Of a DNA stretch of 64,000 nt, positions 9,053 to 18,066 are shown one piece after another. The position numbers and the translations under genes were made by a program. The notes under the pieces were generated by a model. It searched no databases, had not been told where the DNA came from, and worked only from the letters and a program-made list of their open reading frames with translations. Within the stretch, counting starts at the first letter, position 1. The number at the start of each line of letters is the position of its first letter. The stretch is from Natronobacterium gregoryi SP2 (lineage in GTDB: Archaea; Halobacteriota; Halobacteria; Halobacteriales; Natrialbaceae): the NCBI RefSeq assembly GCF_000230715.2, contig NC_019792.1:2418001-2482000 (forward strand), written 5' to 3'.

Positions 9053-10784
9053 CTCCGACCTCAGCGCGGGTGGTATCAGTCACGTCGGCGGAGTCGATCA
9101 GTCGCCCGCGGCGCTGGATTCGTTCGACGTCCGGGCGGATCGCCTCTGTGAACGCACGACGGTCCTCGAAGTACGTTCGCAGGTAGTCGTTCATTTTCTC
9201 CGCGCTCAGGTACGTGCTCATGACGACGCAGTTCGCACCGCGATCGTAGAGGTCGCGAGCGTCGTCGATCCGTTCTGCTTCGACGAACACCGTCGCGTCG
9301 TCGTCGACCTCCTCGAGTAACACCTTGTTGACGTCGACTTCGACACTCGAGCTGAGGACGAAGTTCGCGTCCTTGAGGTTCGCGGCCTTGCGCACCTCGC
9401 GGTGGCGGAAGTCACCGAAGATGTAGTCGTACTCGTCTTCGGCCTCGAGTTCTTCGATGTGATCTGTCTTCCGGTCGATGACGACGACGTTGCCGTACTT
9501 CTCCTTAAGTAAGGAGAGTGCGCTCTCGGTGATCTCGTCGTAGCCGATCGCAATGGCATGATCCTCGTAGGTCTTGAGGTCGGTGTCTGTCTTCTCGTCG
9601 CTGTCGAAGCGCTCGAACCACGGCCGGACGCGCTCGTAGATCTCGTGGTTGTACATGACGATGTATGTCGAGACGCTCATTGTGAGCAACGCCATGAGGC
9701 TGAGGTAGCCGAGGATGTCCGAGCCGATGTATCCCTGCGTGAACGCGAGCGCGCCGACGACCAGTGAGAACTCACTGACCTGGACCATGTTGATCGAGCC
9801 GAGGAACGAGGTCTCGACGCTGAAGCCCTCTCGGTCGATGAGATAGAACATGATCCAGAAGTTCCCGACCATCAGGACGACCGAGGCGACGATCGCCTGC
9901 CACCAGTAGGCAAGCAGCGCGTTCACGCCGTCGATCTGGAGACCGATGCTCGCGAAGAACACGAGGATGAAGAAGTCCGTGATCGGCGTGATGCGGTCCT
10001 CGAGTTCCTTGCTGTAGGGCAGCTGTGCGAGGCTGATCCCGGCGAGGAATGCGCCGACCTCGACGGAGAGTTCGAACTCCTCGGCGATAAAAATAAAGAG
10101 GAACGCCCAAGCGATCGCCACGAGCAAGAAGACGTCCTTGTTGTCGGCGATGCGGCGGAACAGTCGCGGGAGGAAGTATCGGGAGGAAGCGATCGAGAAG
10201 ATGCCGATGAACGCCATCATGACGAAGATGACGCCAAGGGTCGTGGCAATCTCGGTACCAGTCTCGAGAGAGTCAGCCGCGAACAGCGCAAGAACGACGA
10301 CAAGATAGATGTCCTGAACGATAAGCACACCGACGTCGATCTTCCCTGGCAGGGAGGTGATCTCGTCTTTGTCGGTGAGGATCTTGACAATGATCGGCGT
10401 CGCACCGAAGACGGTCGCCAGCGCGATAACAAGGATTTCGGTCGTGTCGAATCCGAGTACCCAAGCTACGAGAAACGCGAGTGCAGTCTGGAGGACGGTC
10501 TGCCCGATGGCGACGTTCGTGATCGGGCGGAGGATCTCCCGAATGTCGTCGAAACGCATCTTCATACCAAGCAAGAAGAGTAGAAACCCAAGCCCGAGCT
10601 CGGCCATGCTTTCTACGAGGGGGTCTTCGGGGCCGACAATCCCGAACACTACAGGACCCAGGATGACACCCGTTAGGATGTAGGCGATGATCGTCGGCTG
10701 GCCGAACTGCCTGGCTAGGATGCCGATGACAGTCGCGACGACAACGATAATTGCGAAGTCTGCCGCAAGTGCGATTTGACTCAT
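9036..10784 (-). CDS. CPA2-type cation:proton antiporter with degenerate TrkA-N domain
   Basis: 582 residues: about 12 membrane helices (residues 5-385) and a C-terminal Rossmann-like domain. The helix pair carries FGATPIIVKILTDKDEI and VLIVQDIYLVV; the QD pair is where KefC-type antiporters place their ion-binding Asp. The nucleotide motif reads AIGYDEITESA and lacks the normal GxGxxG, unlike its downstream partner. First gene of a two-gene operon, with a TATA box 40-50 bp upstream of the ATG at 10784. The two products may form an unequal pair; that is inference. Confidence 0.85.
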   Translation of the reverse strand: MSQIALAADFAIIVVVATVIGILARQFGQPTIIAYILTGVILGPVVFGIVGPEDPLVESMAELGLGFLLFLLGMKMRFDDIREILRPITNVAIGQTVLQTALAFLVAWVLGFDTTEILVIALATVFGATPIIVKILTDKDEITSLPGKIDVGVLIVQDIYLVVVLALFAADSLETGTEIATTLGVIFVMMAFIGIFSIASSRYFLPRLFRRIADNKDVFLLVAIAWAFLFIFIAEEFELSVEVGAFLAGISLAQLPYSKELEDRITPITDFFILVFFASIGLQIDGVNALLAYWWQAIVASVVLMVGNFWIMFYLIDREGFSVETSFLGSINMVQVSEFSLVVGALAFTQGYIGSDILGYLSLMALLTMSVSTYIVMYNHEIYERVRPWFERFDSDEKTDTDLKTYEDHAIAIGYDEITESALSLLKEKYGNVVVIDRKTDHIEELEAEDEYDYIFGDFRHREVRKAANLKDANFVLSSSVEVDVNKVLLEEVDDDATVFVEAERIDDARDLYDRGANCVVMSTYLSAEKMNDYLRTYFEDRRAFTEAIRPDVERIQRRGRLIDSADVTDTTRAEVGGDDDD

Positions 10785-10825
10785 CGAAGGATCCGACTCT
10801 TTGGTGCGGATTTGGGAATCCGGCG

Positions 10826-10833
10826 TTTATATG
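10826..10833 (-). promoter_or_regulatory. TATA box of the antiporter operon
   Basis: On the minus strand the sequence reads CATATAAACG, a good archaeal TATA element, 42-49 bp before the ATG at 10784. Transcription would start near 10805, giving a leader of about 20 nt. Confidence 0.5.
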
Positions 10834-10992
10834 TTGTCTTTCCCGGTGACATCTGCGGAGAATATACTGACCGATCAATAATCCTCACAGATACCGCCAC
10901 AGTATGTGTCACATTCCCGCCCTCCAACCTTCACATTATTCAGAATATATATGTTTTGTGGAAAGATGTAGTTAGCGTTCAGGAGTTTGTCT

Positions 10993-11529
10993 TCACTCAC
11001 TATTCCCTTCGGATTGGTCGTCTGTGATGGACTCGAGGGATTCTTCCATCCGTTCGAAATGAGCTTCACGGAGCGCTTCCTCGGACGGCTCTTTCTGCAC
11101 GACAGATGTACCCTCGGGCAGATCTACGTCCTCATCCACCAATGGATCTACGTCGACTACCATTTTGCGAATCTCCATATCCCGATTGATTTTCCCGACC
11201 AGCTGCTCGAACGCCGTCTCACGTTCCTGTCGAACCCGCCGGAGCTCTCGGACCTTCCGCTCGAACTCCGTCTGTACTGCCCAATCATGCACCCGACGCC
11301 CGAGGATCGTGAGCGCATACCGCTTCTCTGTTCCATGCTCGGTTGGCCTGTGGCTCACCGTGAGCACCTCACGCTCAACACCTTCCGAGAGCCGCGAGGA
11401 CATCGTCGAGCCACTGACCGCGACCGCGTCGGCGAGTGTGTTAAACGTTGCTGTCCCCGTCCCGATCTCCGTGATAAGTTCTGCCGCGCCCTTCTTCCGA
11501 AGAAACGCCTCGAGTTCGTCCAATCCCAT
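10993..11529 (-). CDS. Winged-helix transcriptional regulator
   Basis: 178 residues. The first 90 form an ArsR/HxlR-like winged helix: the recognition region is TFNTLADAVAVSGSTMSSRL, followed by the wing at LTVSHRPTEHGTEKRYALT. Residues 90-130 are strongly charged and probably make a coiled coil for dimerisation, and the tail is acidic. It lies just upstream of the antiporter operon in the same direction, 208 bp away, so regulation of that operon is possible but unproven. Start ATG 11529. Confidence 0.75.
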   Translation of the reverse strand: MGLDELEAFLRKKGAAELITEIGTGTATFNTLADAVAVSGSTMSSRLSEGVEREVLTVSHRPTEHGTEKRYALTILGRRVHDWAVQTEFERKVRELRRVRQERETAFEQLVGKINRDMEIRKMVVDVDPLVDEDVDLPEGTSVVQKEPSEEALREAHFERMEESLESITDDQSEGNSE

Positions 11530-11826
11530 CGTACCTACCTGTTCTCAGTCCACTACTATAAGTCCAACCGATATTCGATTTATACTGATTCTTGATTCAC
11601 ATCGAATTGTAGCCACAATCAATTCTCCAAGTATAGCACGCATATCTCTTCATATGTCCCCCACCACAAGCTAAGAGCAGACAACCGACACTAATGCACA
11701 ATCAGATTTTCGCTCTATCCTATACTGATATTTACTCCTTCTCAGCAGACATTTCTACGCACTATCACTCCAGTATCTGGTCGAATACAGCCCAAGAATA
11801 GAGCAGTTCGTCTATGAGGTGGCTCA

Positions 11827-13557
11827 ATGTCGACTGATCCGTCGGCTGTCGCTGAGTCGATCATTGTCCACGCGGAGACGCTCTGTGAGCGTGAAGACCA
11901 CCTCTGGGATGTCATCCGGAAACTCTCAATACCCGTCGACGAACTGGAGGATGCCCGCGATCAGAACCGCGTAACCTTTGGAACTGACGAAATGTTTCGC
12001 ACGCTCCTGTTCAAAGGGATTCGAGGCATTTCACAGAACAAAATAGCGCAACGGCTCGGTCGGGAGCCGAGCTTAGTCAAGAGCTTCCACCTCGATATCA
12101 CCGATCTCTCGAATACGCCCACCCAACAGGAGCTTTCGTACGCGCACGCGAAGTTCAGCGAGAACACTCAGAAAATCCTCAATCGGACGGTTGCTGGCGT
12201 CCGGCAGGAGGCTCTCGATAACGGTGTTCTTACAGAAGGTCTCGTCCCCTCAGTCCCAGCCGAAACCGAGGAGGAATCACAAAGCGAGAACGAGTACAAG
12301 AAAGAGAAGGCCCAGAAGACGCTAACACTTGCTCGCAAACACGTCATTCCCGAGTTCGACACACACCGAGCGGCCCACAAGAAGTACTCAGACGAGGTGA
12401 TGCTGGATATGTTTGCGAGTATCTGCGCGAACAACGGCAGTGCCCACTCAGAAGCCGAGTACGGCTGGCTCACCGACGACGACCTCATCTGCGACGACTC
12501 GACCTTCCTACGGGCAATCAAGAAGATTGCCACGCCCGAGGATTCGGACGGCCAGCTCACGTTGGAGGACTTCGAGGACGATGATTCGATGCCCGAGATC
12601 GACCAGATTCGGGACACGATTATGACGGCGTTCAATGCTGCCACGGAAAACATCATTAACTCGATCCGTGGCGACGACCCCTTCGACTCACGCGAAACCG
12701 TCGCAGCGATCGACATCACCCACGAGCAGTTCCACGTCTGGCCGTGGGAAGACAAAGAAGCAGGCATCGCGAAGCCAGACTATCCGAAGATGGTGAGCGG
12801 GTACAAGAAAGACGGCGAGTACAAACGTGGGTACAAGTACGCTACCATCACGCTAGTTGGCGACCACGCACCGATCGTTCTTGGTATCGAGCCAGTCAAA
12901 GAGGACTCTGCGTGGGAGCCCGACGACTCTCCATCGTACTCGAAAGCCGATTTAGTGAGTCGATTGCTCGATCGAGCAGAGCAGTTCGTTGATCTGGATA
13001 TGGTGATGTTCGACCGCGGATTCTACGTGAATCGCGTGTACGCAGATGTCCACGAGCGCGGGCTCACGTATCTCTCGCCAGTTCCAACGTACGAGGATGA
13101 TTTAGAGGCGATCCAGGATATTCAAGAGCATCCAACGGCAAACGAAGCTGTCAAGCACAACGTCCCGTTCGGAATCGACGGTGAGATCCACCACGAGGCT
13201 GAGTTTCTCTATGCCCCAAGTACGAGCGACGATGCCGATGGAAAGTATGCAGTATTCGTGACGAACCAGGACCGCGTTGAGCCCGAGGAGATCTCAAGTG
13301 TCGTGAACGGATACAGTCGCCGCTGGGATATCGAGAACCAGTACAAGTCAATCAAGGACTTCATGCCGAAGACGTCGTCGACGGACTACCGCCTTCGCCT
13401 GTGTAACTTCGCGCTGTCGACGCTGATCTATAACCTGTGGCGGCTCACAGATTATCTAATCAAGGTCGCGCTTGACGAGCCGATCCGGTCACCGCCAGTG
13501 ATCACGGCGAAGACGTTCGTTCGAGCGTTGGGCGACTTCCTGCGTGAGTTCGGGTAA
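11827..13557 (+). CDS. Large DDE transposase of the haloarchaeal ISH3/ISH6-like kind
   Basis: 576 residues with the RNase-H-fold signature of IS4-like transposases: VAAIDITHEQF (first Asp), DMVMFDRGFY (second Asp), and SRRWDIENQYKSIKDFMP with the catalytic Glu (YREK-like region). The N-terminal third contains a charged linker near residues 135-160. The length is above that of most IS4-like enzymes. I could not find matching terminal inverted repeats or target duplications by eye, so this may be a solitary or old copy, although the frame is intact. Start ATG 11827. Confidence 0.8.
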   Translation: MSTDPSAVAESIIVHAETLCEREDHLWDVIRKLSIPVDELEDARDQNRVTFGTDEMFRTLLFKGIRGISQNKIAQRLGREPSLVKSFHLDITDLSNTPTQQELSYAHAKFSENTQKILNRTVAGVRQEALDNGVLTEGLVPSVPAETEEESQSENEYKKEKAQKTLTLARKHVIPEFDTHRAAHKKYSDEVMLDMFASICANNGSAHSEAEYGWLTDDDLICDDSTFLRAIKKIATPEDSDGQLTLEDFEDDDSMPEIDQIRDTIMTAFNAATENIINSIRGDDPFDSRETVAAIDITHEQFHVWPWEDKEAGIAKPDYPKMVSGYKKDGEYKRGYKYATITLVGDHAPIVLGIEPVKEDSAWEPDDSPSYSKADLVSRLLDRAEQFVDLDMVMFDRGFYVNRVYADVHERGLTYLSPVPTYEDDLEAIQDIQEHPTANEAVKHNVPFGIDGEIHHEAEFLYAPSTSDDADGKYAVFVTNQDRVEPEEISSVVNGYSRRWDIENQYKSIKDFMPKTSSTDYRLRLCNFALSTLIYNLWRLTDYLIKVALDEPIRSPPVITAKTFVRALGDFLREFG

Positions 13558-14207
13558 CGCTTTTTTCACTCCGAGTTCACCGATTCGGTAGCGGCTGCGC
13601 TGTCGGTTTTCTCGGATTTTCGCGACAACCGTCATATTGTTAATGATTCGTAGTTGCTAATTCGATCTCGTCCGATTTTCACACCGAATTTGGAGTCACC
13701 AGCTCGTGAATTTCCTAGTTTCATTTGTAGGTTTATAAGCACGCGAAGAATGTGGTGCTCGGAGTTGGTCGACAGGGCCTTTGGCTACCCGGACTGGGAT
13801 TGCCGGTCGGGTTCGACGAGCGTGCTCCTGGGGCGAGGACCCGGCGAGCACATCTCGAGTCCGGTAAGTTCGCCCTCGAGCAGGGTCAGAGGGAGACAGT
13901 GGCGACCGCTTCTTTTAGGGCAGTCGTTTTTCTTCCGGATGTCGGGAAGAGTTCGCGGCGGTCGTCTGCGCGGTCGACCTCGTATTGGATCGACCCGGAC
14001 GGCGACGGCAGGGATGTGCCTCGAGGACGTCGGGTGGCCGGCGGATCGACGTGCTGACCGAGCGCGGGAACGAGGCGCTACCAGGGTGGAGACGCCGAAT
14101 CGGAGAAGTTGCTGTTTGGTTCTCAGATGACTGCCGTGTGTCGATGCAGTCCGACCGTGACCAGCCGACGGTCGGTCAGGTCGAACTGGACAGCCGAGCG
14201 GCTCGAT
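13558..14207. other. Intergenic region downstream of the transposase
   Basis: The first 180 bp are AT-rich and may include the right end of the transposon. From about 13740 the sequence is GC-rich but no frame has protein-like features. It separates the transposase from the opsin-like gene, which ends facing it. Confidence 0.4.
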
Positions 14208-14957
14208 TCACTCCGTCGATCCAACGTCGGTAGTGGACGGTGCCGGTTGCTCGGCCGGTCGGCTGACGATCGACAGCGGTGAAGGGGCGTGCTCGCTCTC
14301 GAGTGCGTCGGCGTACCGAAGAACGAGCCCGCCGAAGCCGAGGAGCCAGACGAGATCGAGGTAGGTCGTAACCGTTTGCCCGACGAACGCGCTCGTGAGA
14401 CCGAGCTGTTGCTCCGAGACTGTGCCGAGCGTGAGCATGACGACGAAAACCAGCAGAATCAGGAACTTGAGCTTGGCATACAGCAGCGCTCGCTGTCCGC
14501 CGACGCGGGTCGCGTTGCGGGAGAACGGCCCGAGCAAGACGTATCCCATCCCCACCAGAGACCCGACGGCAACGAGCGAGACGGCCACGGCGGCAACTCC
14601 AGTGACGAACCAGCTCGCGAAGGCTGCCCACAGTGCGCCGAGAACGGTGGCGACGAGCGCGAACAAGGACTGCCGATCGGCGTCGACGATCGCTCCGAGA
14701 ACGAGGCAGACGGCGGACCAACCGACAGTGTACCCCAGGAAGCGCGTCACCGATTCGGTACGCCCTGCCAAATCGACTGTCAACACCCCGGTGGACATGA
14801 GGGCGTACGCGACGCTCATCGACCCACACGCGATCACGACCGCGTATCCGTGAGAGCGAGCGCCCACAGGAACTCGGAACGCCCACAGCAGGAACGCGAC
14901 CGTCATCGCGCCGAGCAATCCACTCGAGACCGCAAAGAGTGTGCCGTGTTCGATCAT
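14208..14957 (-). CDS. Opsin-like seven-helix protein lacking the retinal lysine (copy 1)
   Basis: 249 residues, seven membrane helices, clearly of the microbial rhodopsin fold. In helix C, TRFLGYTVGW ends before VDADR, which aligns with VDADQ of bacteriorhodopsin. Arg72 therefore matches Arg82, but the proton acceptor Asp85 is Gly75 and the donor Asp96 is a hydrophobic residue. In helix G, YLDLVWLLGFG aligns with VLDVSAKVGFG, so Asp201 (Asp212) is kept while the Schiff-base Lys216 is Leu205. Retinal cannot attach in the normal way, so pumping is unlikely; a class of type 1 opsins without the lysine is known. A GGAGG ribosome site lies at 14971-14975. Confidence 0.88.
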   Translation of the reverse strand: MIEHGTLFAVSSGLLGAMTVAFLLWAFRVPVGARSHGYAVVIACGSMSVAYALMSTGVLTVDLAGRTESVTRFLGYTVGWSAVCLVLGAIVDADRQSLFALVATVLGALWAAFASWFVTGVAAVAVSLVAVGSLVGMGYVLLGPFSRNATRVGGQRALLYAKLKFLILLVFVVMLTLGTVSEQQLGLTSAFVGQTVTTYLDLVWLLGFGGLVLRYADALESEHAPSPLSIVSRPAEQPAPSTTDVGSTE

Positions 14958-15513
14958 CGTCGCTGTCTTTCCTCCGAGTCGGATTGCACGTGTTTCGGCC
15001 GATACGACTGCCGTCTCCGCTGGACGTGGAACGATTGTGGTTTCATTGTCTTTCGTTCCCGTATGAGGTTTGTATACACCGCATCACGAAATTCACGTGT
15101 CAGATACAATAAAGACTGTTGCCGATTTCTTCGAAGACTGTGCAGATCCGAGTTTGAAGGAGCGAAACAATTGCCTTCTCTCTTCAGAGTCTGAAATTTA
15201 TATGGGGCGCACTACTCTGCAGTGGCGTTTTGTTAGAATTAGGGAATGTAATGTGCTCCGTGCGGGCTGTTGTGTTCGAGCATTCAACCTCAACTGCACG
15301 GACGATTCGTTCCGGATACTGTCTTTCTCCTGTATACGTTCGGTCTCGAGCGGGTGTCGTCTACGATCCGTGACTGATACTGCCGGACAGACCGACGTGA
15401 CGATCGGTCGCTCTGTTGGGGCCGTCACCGGTGGAGGCGGCCGCGAATCCGCGACCGACTTCGTATTGACTTTTGTCCGACAGTATGAACACGAGAATCG
15501 AGAAAGTAGTCGA
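14958..15513. other. Spacer between the two opsin-like genes
   Basis: 556 bp separate the two paralogues, so they are probably transcribed separately. 15060-15250 is AT-rich and may hold the promoter of copy 1, implying a long leader. No coding frame in the spacer is convincing. Confidence 0.4.
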
Positions 15514-16239
15514 TCAGTCGGGCTGTCCGTGAGTACCGCCGCGTGTGACTTTCGAAAACGGTGACGGAACCTCTTCTGCCTCGAGTGTGTCGGCGTACTG
15601 GAGCACGAGTGCTCCAAAGCCGGCGAGCCAGATCAGGTCGACATACGTTGCGACAGTTTGGCCGACGAAAGCCCCAGTCAGACCGAGATTCTGTTCGGAG
15701 ACGGCGCCAGTCAGGATCAGGCCCGTGAAGACAAGTAGGATCAGCCGCTTTACCTTCGTATACAGCAGGGCTCGCTCTCCAGACACAGTCTCGGCGACGC
15801 TCGAGAGTGGCCCCACCAGAAGATAGACCATCCCGCCCAGCGAAACGAGAAGAACGAGGGAAGCGACTGCCGCGATTGTCCCGTCGAAAACCCAACTGGC
15901 GAGTGTCGCCCAGGGCGCGGCGAGGACGGGTCCGATGAGCGCGAGCGTCGTCCGGCGGTCGGCATCGACGATCGCGCCGAGAACGAAACAGACGACCGAC
16001 CAGCTGACGGTGTACCCGAGGAATCGAACGACAGACTCCGTCCGTCCAGTCGTCTCGACTGTCAGCAAGCCAGCGGCCATGAGCGCGTAGGAGATGCTCA
16101 TCGATCCACAGGCGACTAACACCGCGTATCCGTACGGTCGAGCACCAGTCGGCACTCGTAGCGTCCACAGTGCGAACGCAACCGTCATGCCCGCGAGCAA
16201 TGCACTCGTGGCCGCAAACAGGGTTCCGTGCTCGATCAC
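15514..16239 (-). CDS. Opsin-like seven-helix protein lacking the retinal lysine (copy 2)
   Basis: 241 residues from a GTG at 16239, chosen because it gives MIEHGTLF, the same beginning as the neighbouring paralogue, and has an AGGTGG ribosome site just upstream. More than half of the residues match copy 1. The same replacements occur: RFLGYTVSW with Gly at the Asp85 position, and YVDLIWLAGFG with Asp201 kept and Leu205 in place of the Schiff-base lysine. The GRTESV loop and AFVGQTV helix start are shared. Conservation of both genes as full-length frames argues for function, perhaps sensing or membrane structure, not light-driven transport. Partners are not evident nearby. Confidence 0.87.
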   Translation of the reverse strand: MIEHGTLFAATSALLAGMTVAFALWTLRVPTGARPYGYAVLVACGSMSISYALMAAGLLTVETTGRTESVVRFLGYTVSWSVVCFVLGAIVDADRRTTLALIGPVLAAPWATLASWVFDGTIAAVASLVLLVSLGGMVYLLVGPLSSVAETVSGERALLYTKVKRLILLVFTGLILTGAVSEQNLGLTGAFVGQTVATYVDLIWLAGFGALVLQYADTLEAEEVPSPFSKVTRGGTHGQPD

Positions 16240-16659
16240 TGCCAACCACCTGCCCGAGTTGTCGGGTTCGACGCCAGGCCCGCCAGTCGAGACGACGGTG
16301 TCGACCGGCGCGTGGTCGACGCTCTCTGTCCGTGAGCCAGCGGTAGTGATCGGAAACGATACTGTCGATCTCGAGCGATAGCGGTTATGACGTTCGAACT
16401 CATCTGTTGGTCGTCACGATCGCAGACACCAGTGGTGCGTCGCTGGTGTGGCGCGATCGCGTCTCGTCAGATACGTCGGCGGTATGAACATATAGGTGTT
16501 GTTGCAGATGGTGTCGCTATCCGAACTCCCGTCAGTCCGTGACGGCGGAACCGCAAACAGAGTGCAGTTGCGTAGATAAGGCATTACAGTCGGATCGTTT
16601 CACGGACTCGGCCGACGACCATCGGAATCGATTTGCACGTCGCTTGCGTGACTCGTCCC
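16240..16659. other. Divergent spacer between opsin-like gene 2 and the lipoate ligase gene
   Basis: 420 bp separating divergent genes; promoters for both must lie here. I see no coding frame of merit. The AT-rich tract near 16485-16500 is a weak candidate promoter. Confidence 0.35.
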
Positions 16660-17505
16660 ATGACCGAAACCGAACTCGCCGACCGAGAGTGGCGACTGCT
16701 CCGGGACGAACCCCGGGATGGAGCCACCCAGATGGCACTCGAAGAGGTTGCCGCCGAGCGCGCGCTCGAGCACGACCTGCGGACGGTCCGGGTCTACTCC
16801 TGGGAACCGAGTACGCTCTCGCTGGGCTATCGGCAAGACGCTGCGTCGGTCGACTGGGAGTATTGTGAGCGCGAGGGAATCGATGTCACTCGCCGACAAA
16901 CCGGTGGTGGCGGGATCTACCACGACCGCTACGCAGACATTTCGTACACGATCGTCGCACCGGCAGACGAAGTGCCTGGTGATCTGATGGACTGTTATGC
17001 GCTGTTTTGCGAGCCGGTCCTCGAAGCGTTCGATCAGATGGGTGTCGACGCGGACTTCGCAGCGGCCGAACAGGCGTCGATCTACCACCCCTCGTGTTAC
17101 TTGCGGGATATCAATCCAGCCCACGACGTCGTTGTGCCGGCAGGCGAGGCCGACGCGCAGAAAATTAGCGGCAACGCCCAGTACCGCCAGCGCGATGTCG
17201 TCATCCAGCACGGGTCGATCAGCTACGACCTGGAACCCGACCATCACGTCGGCGTCTTCGACGCCGGCCTCGAGCCCAGAACCGTCACGGATCGTGTGAC
17301 GAGCATCCGCGAGCAGGTCGGGATCGACCGCGAGGAGGCGGTCGAGACGCTCGCCGACGCGTTATGCGACTGGTGTGACGCCGCGGCGGGAGGATGGCAC
17401 GAAGACGAACTCGAGCGGGCGGCCGATCTCGCGGACCGGAAGTACGGATCGGGCGCGTGGGTTCGCAAGCGAGAGACGCTCGAGGGCGACGACGCACGGA
17501 CGTGA
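16660..17505 (+). CDS. Lipoate-protein ligase A family protein
   Basis: 281 residues from ATG 16660; an upstream ATG at 16633 would add nine residues unlike the family. The biotin/lipoate ligase fold is shown by TRRQTGGGGIYHDRYAD (substrate loop RRxTGGG) and by the lysine motif QKISGNAQYR. Such enzymes attach lipoate or octanoate to E2 and GcvH proteins through an adenylate. In archaea a separate small C-terminal domain protein is sometimes needed. Here the C-terminal part (about 215-281) may serve, with GVGS-like segment KYGSGAWVRK typical of LplA. Substrate specificity cannot be told from sequence. Confidence 0.85.
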   Translation: MTETELADREWRLLRDEPRDGATQMALEEVAAERALEHDLRTVRVYSWEPSTLSLGYRQDAASVDWEYCEREGIDVTRRQTGGGGIYHDRYADISYTIVAPADEVPGDLMDCYALFCEPVLEAFDQMGVDADFAAAEQASIYHPSCYLRDINPAHDVVVPAGEADAQKISGNAQYRQRDVVIQHGSISYDLEPDHHVGVFDAGLEPRTVTDRVTSIREQVGIDREEAVETLADALCDWCDAAAGGWHEDELERAADLADRKYGSGAWVRKRETLEGDDART

Positions 17506-17607
17506 GGGGCACAGAGCAACTCGTTCCCGGTACGGCTGGCAGTCTCGATCTCTCGGTGCAACCTTTCGGGTCGCGGCTGCGGCGGCACTGATAGACAGGA
17601 AACCGCC

Positions 17608-17885
17608 TCAGAGCGTCGGCTCACGGAGGTCGATCTGTTCGGGTTCGAGCGGTTTCGCTGCGAGCGTCAGGTCGCTCTCTTTCTGTTTACCCTCTCGGAC
17701 CACCTCGAGGGTGATATCGTCGACGACGCGCTCGAAGTACGGCCGATTCCTGCCGTTTCTGTCTCGTTCTCGTAGACGGTGCCAGCCGCGCTCGTGACTC
17801 CGCTGCTGGGTCGGCTCATACCCATCCCTGCCACTCCTTCGAGAACAGTACGCCTGGTGAGAAGAGTCGCTTTCGGATTGATCAT
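17608..17885 (-). pseudogene. Frameshifted small Tat-type exported protein gene
   Basis: From ATG 17885 the frame gives a plausible twin-arginine signal (LLTRRTVLEGVAGMGM) followed by a few polar residues. Near 17760 the coding sense jumps to another frame that continues NRPYFERVVDDITLEVVREG and ends DLREPTL at TGA 17608-17610. A TATA box (CTTATATAC on the plus strand, 17925-17933) sits about 40-48 bp upstream, which supports a real gene here. The total length, 278 bp, is not a multiple of three. Either a true pseudogene or a sequencing indel. Function unknown. Confidence 0.5.
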
Positions 17886-17924
17886 CCGTCTCGTCACTCC
17901 GTGGTGGAATACGGCACGTAGCGT

Positions 17925-17933
17925 CTTATATAC
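17925..17933 (-). promoter_or_regulatory. TATA box of the frameshifted Tat gene
   Basis: The minus strand reads GTATATAAG, a strong archaeal TATA element, placed to start transcription near 17900, 15-20 nt before the ATG at 17885. Confidence 0.45.
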
Positions 17934-18066
17934 GCGGGAATTGCGTAATCTCGCGGGACATCTGTCGAGCCGACCGGTTCGGAGACGGCTCGTTCTCGGC
18001 ATCGTCGGGTCGGTGGCGTCCGACGGCTTCGAAGTACCTTTCATCGCTCGGTACTGAGACGAAGCC

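Noticed and set aside
15070-15617. Frames on both strands between the opsin-like genes
   Set aside because: They overlap each other, are Arg/Ser-rich and show no protein-like pattern.
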